This document shows positions 6,828-9,950 of a DNA stretch of 9,950 nt, piece after piece. This stretch comes from Microcaldota archaeon (GTDB lineage Archaea; Micrarchaeota; Micrarchaeia; Micrarchaeales; Micrarchaeaceae), in contig JAKAXF010000017.1 in the NCBI GenBank assembly GCA_021816645.1, forward strand, positions 1 to 9,950, read 5' to 3'. The position numbers and the translations under genes are program-made. Within the stretch, counting starts at the first letter, position 1. Every line of letters starts with the position of its first letter. A model generated the notes under the pieces. The model was not told the DNA's origin. It saw only the letters and a list, made by a program, of their open reading frames with translations, and did not search any database.

Positions 6828-8132
6828 ATGAAACCATTTTCAGAGATGCAGCTAGACCAAAAACTTGTCGAATCGCTGCGCAGGAATAACTTCGTCAACG
6901 CGACAGAAGTACAGGAACAGGCCATACCAGTTGCCCTTCAAGGCAAGGACATGATAGTCAGAGCCAAGACGGGCACGGGCAAGACATACGCATTCATGCT
7001 ACCGATATTGCAGATGTGCGGAAACCAGAGCAACCATCCAGAAGCGCTGATCATAGCACCAACCAGGGAACTCGTTGTTCAGATATCCAACATGGCCAGA
7101 AAGGTCGATTATAACCGCGCCGGAGTTGTCGTGGTGTACGGAGGCGCATCGATAAACGTTCAGATCCAAGAGCTAAGGAGAAATCCGCGCATAGTGGTCG
7201 GAACGCCAGGCAGGATACTAGACCTGCTCGAACGCGGGGAGCTCGTAATAAACAAGATCAGGTTTCTCGTTCTTGATGAAGCAGATACTATGCTTGATAT
7301 GGGATTTATAGATGACATAGACGAGATAATATCTATGACGCCTCGCACGAGGCAGACGATGCTGTTCTCGGCTACCATGCCGGACAGGATATCTGACGTG
7401 GCGCACAGGCACATGCACGATCCGGTAAGCATAGAAGTAGGGGATCAGGATGAGCTTGTCGTGACTACGATAAAGCACTTCTACGCCATGGGCGAGAGGA
7501 GGCAGAAAGCAGCGATACTTCTTGCGTACATAAAGAAGTACAATCCTACAAAAGCCATAATATTCGCTCAGACGCAGCGGGCCGCAGACATGATATATGA
7601 TATGATGAAGCGACAAGGCTACGACGCGATACTGATGCACGGCGGGCTTACCCAGGCGAAGAGGGAACACTCACTCGGAGACTTCAGGCGCGGGGCAAGG
7701 TTCATGATTGCAACCAACGTGGCCGCGAGGGGGCTCGACATAGCCGGCATATCTGACATAATAAACTTCGACGTCCCTGACGATCCTTACGTCTATGTCC
7801 ACAGGGTTGGCAGGTCGGCCAGGATGAATACTGACGGCAGATCGTTCACGATAATATCTACAGAGGAAAGGGACAAGATAACAGAGATAAAGAACGTCGC
7901 GAACGTGAACATAGAGCTTCTCAACATAGACTCCAGCGAGTACAGGAACGTTCAGCTGTTCGGCCAAAGGTACGGACGCGACGACAGGCGTGGAAGCGGC
8001 TCCGGTTTTCGCGGACCGCGCGGCGTTCACGGCCCTCACGATTCTCGCGATAGGGACCGGGACCACAGAGGTTTCAGGCGCGACTCTTACAGGCACGAGT
8101 ACAGGGGCAACTTCATGCACTCGCGTCACTGA
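6828..8132 (+). CDS. DEAD-box RNA helicase with basic RG/RD-rich tail
   Basis: This 434-residue protein is an ATP-dependent RNA helicase of the DEAD-box family, with both RecA-like domains complete. It has the Q-motif region with Phe4 and Gln29 (ATEVQEQAIP), motif I AKTGTGKT at 46-53, Ia APTREL at 78-83, and Ib TPGR at 126-129. Motif II is DEAD at 150-153 and motif III is SAT at 181-183. Motif V is TNVAARGLDI at 296-305 and motif VI is HRVGRSAR at 325-332. Phe4 supports the chosen start. Residues from about 378 form a low-complexity tail rich in Arg, Gly, His and Asp, likely disordered and RNA-binding. Archaeal members are linked to RNA unfolding, ribosome assembly or cold response, but the substrate cannot be read from sequence. 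It appears to have its own promoter, separate from the ATP synthase operon. Confidence 0.97.
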   Translation: MKPFSEMQLDQKLVESLRRNNFVNATEVQEQAIPVALQGKDMIVRAKTGTGKTYAFMLPILQMCGNQSNHPEALIIAPTRELVVQISNMARKVDYNRAGVVVVYGGASINVQIQELRRNPRIVVGTPGRILDLLERGELVINKIRFLVLDEADTMLDMGFIDDIDEIISMTPRTRQTMLFSATMPDRISDVAHRHMHDPVSIEVGDQDELVVTTIKHFYAMGERRQKAAILLAYIKKYNPTKAIIFAQTQRAADMIYDMMKRQGYDAILMHGGLTQAKREHSLGDFRRGARFMIATNVAARGLDIAGISDIINFDVPDDPYVYVHRVGRSARMNTDGRSFTIISTEERDKITEIKNVANVNIELLNIDSSEYRNVQLFGQRYGRDDRRGSGSGFRGPRGVHGPHDSRDRDRDHRGFRRDSYRHEYRGNFMHSRH

Positions 8133-8171
8133 CGAAAGCCAACTCCGAAACACCCAGCCTTTCCAAAGAAA

Positions 8172-8181
8172 TGTATATAAA
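8172..8181 (+). promoter_or_regulatory. Putative archaeal TATA box for the GGGP synthase-rqcH unit
   Basis: TATATAA at 8174-8180, preceded by the purine-rich AAAGAAAT in BRE position, is the clearest archaeal core promoter in the window. It lies about 59 bases before the ATG at 8233. A transcription start near 8203 would give a leader of about 30 bases, which contains GGTTGAT at 8222-8228, a plausible imperfect ribosome binding site. The rest of the 100-base gap (8133-8232) shows no other structure. Confidence 0.7.
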
Positions 8182-8232
8182 CCAATCTTTGTTATTCCTA
8201 TTGCACGTCTGGATTTTGAATGGTTGATATAG

Positions 8233-9024
8233 ATGAAGATAGGAAAGGTTGAATCTTACATACACGAGATACTGGAGAGCAAAGGAGCAATGCTATTCTC
8301 GCTGATAGATCCGTTGGACTACAAGAGCATCGATGACGCCGTAAAGACCGCGGAAGGAGCCGCAAAAGGGGGAGCGGACCTGATGCTCATAGGTGGAAGC
8401 ATAGGTGCACAGGGCGAAATCCTAGACTACGCTTCCAAGAGAATAAAGGAGAAGATAGACGTCCCGCTGGTACTGTTCCCGGGCAACATAAGCACTTTGA
8501 CTAGGTACGCGGATGCAGTTTACTTCATGTCCCTCCTCAACGCGAGGAATCCGTACTGGATAACGCAGGCTCAGATGCTGGCCGCTCCAGTGGTAAAGTT
8601 CATGAAGATAGAACCGCTCCCGGTTGGCTATATAGTAATATACCCAGGCGGAACTGTCGGCTGGGTAGGAGACGTTAACTTTGTGCCAAGGGAGAAGCCT
8701 AGGATAGCCGCGAATCTAGCCTTGGCTGGAGAGTTTCTTGGAAACAGGCTTATAATAGCCGATACTGGATCGAATCCAAAACTTCAGCATTCGGGCCCTG
8801 TGCCGATAGAGCTACTCCGCGCGATAAAGAGTGAGATAAGCGTACCGTTGGTAGCGGCGGGCGGAATATCAAACCTGAAGGATGCGCACAACGCCTATAC
8901 CGGAGGTGCTGACATAATCCAGGTCGGAACTGCTTTTGAGAATTCGGGTAATGCAACAAAGGCGGCGCAGCTCTTCGCAAAGGTAGCAAAGGAGGAAGGT
9001 GCGAAGAAGCTAAAGCGGGCGTAG
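8233..9024 (+). CDS. Geranylgeranylglyceryl phosphate synthase-like protein (GGGPS/PcrB family)
   Basis: This 263-residue TIM-barrel protein resembles GGGP synthase, which joins sn-glycerol-1-phosphate (G1P) to geranylgeranyl diphosphate in the first committed step of archaeal membrane lipid synthesis. Family features in order are LFSLIDP (21-27, with Asp26), GGADLMLIGGSIG (46-58), VPLVLFPGN (77-85), and YFMSLLNARNPYWITQAQ (97-114). LPVGYIVIYPGG (129-140) follows, then the phosphate-binding loop AAGGIS (208-213) and GADIIQVGTAFE (225-236). The layout suits the group II subfamily. One motif is odd: where group II enzymes usually have YLE.GSGA, this protein reads IIADTGSNP (174-182). The GSxx core is kept but the Tyr and Glu expected to hold G1P are replaced by Ile and Asp. 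It may still be the canonical enzyme of this lineage or a variant with altered substrate preference. Confidence 0.9.
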   Translation: MKIGKVESYIHEILESKGAMLFSLIDPLDYKSIDDAVKTAEGAAKGGADLMLIGGSIGAQGEILDYASKRIKEKIDVPLVLFPGNISTLTRYADAVYFMSLLNARNPYWITQAQMLAAPVVKFMKIEPLPVGYIVIYPGGTVGWVGDVNFVPREKPRIAANLALAGEFLGNRLIIADTGSNPKLQHSGPVPIELLRAIKSEISVPLVAAGGISNLKDAHNAYTGGADIIQVGTAFENSGNATKAAQLFAKVAKEEGAKKLKRA

Positions 9025-9035
9025 ACAGGACGTTT

Positions 9036-9950
9036 ATGAGGGCTGTATCGGCAATAGAAGTAACACTTTTGGTCAAAGAGCTGCAAAGGCTTGAAGGATT
9101 TTTTATAGACAACTTCTATGAGCTTGGTGAAAACAGGTTCAGACTTAGACTGAGCAGGAGCGGCGAGAAGGCTGAGCTGTTTGTGCTGCTTCCATACACG
9201 CTAAACACTACTGAATACTACGAAAAGGGAGAACCCCTATCCAATTTCTACATCGCGGCAAGGAAGAGGATAGTAGGTGCCAGAATGGTACGAATAGCGC
9301 AACTAAACGCAGACAGGATAATAGAGATGACGTTCACAAAAGGCGAGGAAAGCGGCAGCATCGTATTCGAGCTTTTTGCAAAGGGTAATTTGGTTGTCTT
9401 GAATGCCGATAAAAGAATTGTGCTGGCATACAAAAGCAAGGGATTCAAGGAAAGGGACGTGAAAGTAGGTGCGATTTATAAGCCTCCTGAAACCAAAGGC
9501 ATCCCCTCTTCAGAAATTGACAGCGATGCGCTTGTAAAGCTGCTCGCCTCACAAAGCGGTTCAGAAGATAGCCTGATAAGGTTGCTTTCAAAAAACATGA
9601 ATATCGGAGCTCTCTACCTTGAAGACGCAATATACGAGGCACATCTCAACCCCAAGGCGAAACCCGACAGTATCGAAGCAAAGCAGATAGACGTTCTGGC
9701 CGTTGGGATAGTCAAACGCGCAAGCGCTATATTAAACCCAGACGTAACGCTCTACATCAAGGACGGGGTTCCTGTTGATTACTCAATATGTGCGGTTGCC
9801 AAGTACGACAATCTTGAGAGTCAGAAGAAGGATACTCTGAATTCTGCGCTTGATACGTTCTACCACGAAGCACAATTTTCTGCGGAGCCGAAAACGAGCG
9901 AGTACGCCAAGAGGATAGAAGGAGTAAAGATAAGCATAGAGAGGCAGAGA
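9036..9950 (+). CDS. rqcH: NFACT-family protein RqcH, N-terminal 305 residues (runs off the window)
   Basis: An open frame runs from the ATG at 9036 to the last base, and the 3' end is missing. The start is 11 bases after the GGGPS stop and has AGGA at 9027-9030 as a well-spaced ribosome binding site, so the two genes are probably co-transcribed. The NFACT-N pattern is clear: an N-terminal AIEVTLLVKELQ helix, then ARKRIVGARMVRIAQLNADRIIEMTF (75-100) with the Asp93-Arg94 pair. FELFAKGNLVVLNADKRIVL (111-130), YKPP (148-151) and NIGALYLEDAI (189-199) follow. The family (RqcH/Rqc2/NEMF) binds split large ribosomal subunits carrying stalled peptidyl-tRNA and adds C-terminal tails in ribosome-associated quality control. 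The Asp-Arg pair is the site needed for tailing in bacterial RqcH. The coiled-coil and NFACT-R parts would lie beyond 9950. Confidence 0.93.
   Translation, partial: MRAVSAIEVTLLVKELQRLEGFFIDNFYELGENRFRLRLSRSGEKAELFVLLPYTLNTTEYYEKGEPLSNFYIAARKRIVGARMVRIAQLNADRIIEMTFTKGEESGSIVFELFAKGNLVVLNADKRIVLAYKSKGFKERDVKVGAIYKPPETKGIPSSEIDSDALVKLLASQSGSEDSLIRLLSKNMNIGALYLEDAIYEAHLNPKAKPDSIEAKQIDVLAVGIVKRASAILNPDVTLYIKDGVPVDYSICAVAKYDNLESQKKDTLNSALDTFYHEAQFSAEPKTSEYAKRIEGVKISIERQR

Noticed and set aside
8133..8172. Possible terminator between the helicase and GGGPS genes
   Set aside because: Only a tiny CTTT/AAAG palindrome and short pyrimidine runs are present; there is no convincing stem or T-tract.
7990..8232. 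Plus-strand open frame of 80 codons overlapping the helicase 3' end and running to the GGGPS start
   Set aside because: It is out of frame with the Arg/Gly-rich helicase tail, crosses the TATA box of the next unit, and has a composition set by the low-complexity tail.
1..9950. Mobile element, CRISPR array or tRNA
   Set aside because: No repeats with spacers, no transposase or integrase frame, no terminal repeats and no tRNA-like pattern were seen; coding sequence fills nearly the whole window.

Overview
The window is archaeal. It is dominated by an A-type (A1Ao) ATP synthase operon, followed by a DEAD-box RNA helicase, a geranylgeranylglyceryl phosphate (GGGP) synthase-type enzyme of archaeal lipid synthesis, and the first part of an NFACT/RqcH protein. 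Promoter-like sites are archaeal TATA boxes (TATATATATTTA and TATATAA), not bacterial -35/-10 pairs. Ile is mostly ATA and Arg mostly AGG, with moderate GC. That codon style and the gene order would suit an acidophile- or DPANN-like archaeon (Micrarchaeota/ARMAN type) or a member of the Thermoplasmata. The sequence alone does not settle the lineage.

Positions 1-6674 form one tightly packed plus-strand operon: 3' end of atpC, atpF, atpA, atpB, atpD, an unrecognised 69-residue tail-anchored protein, atpH, atpI. Most junctions overlap by 4 to 11 bases, so translational coupling is likely. A and B make the catalytic hexamer. D, F and C make the central shaft and its coupling to the ring. H is part of the peripheral stalk, and I is the membrane stator that forms the proton path with the c ring. 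Genes for E and for the proteolipid K are not in the window. H and I stand at the 3' end, not at the 5' end as in the classical HIKECFABD arrangement.

Positions 6675-6827 are noncoding and hold a TATA box, several short dyads built on ACTAC/GTAGT, and a start-stop triplet pair (ATG TAA) directly before the helicase start. The helicase (6828-8132) has all DEAD-box motifs and an Arg/Gly/His/Asp-rich tail. A second noncoding stretch (8133-8232) carries a clear TATA box for the next unit. That unit is the GGGP synthase-like gene (8233-9024) followed 11 bases later by rqcH (9036 to the window end, incomplete).

All genes lie on the plus strand. I see no RNA gene, insertion sequence, CRISPR array, intein or frameshift. 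The points most worth a second look are the small membrane protein inside the ATP synthase operon, the altered substrate-binding motif of the GGGP synthase-like protein, and the structured leader of the helicase.
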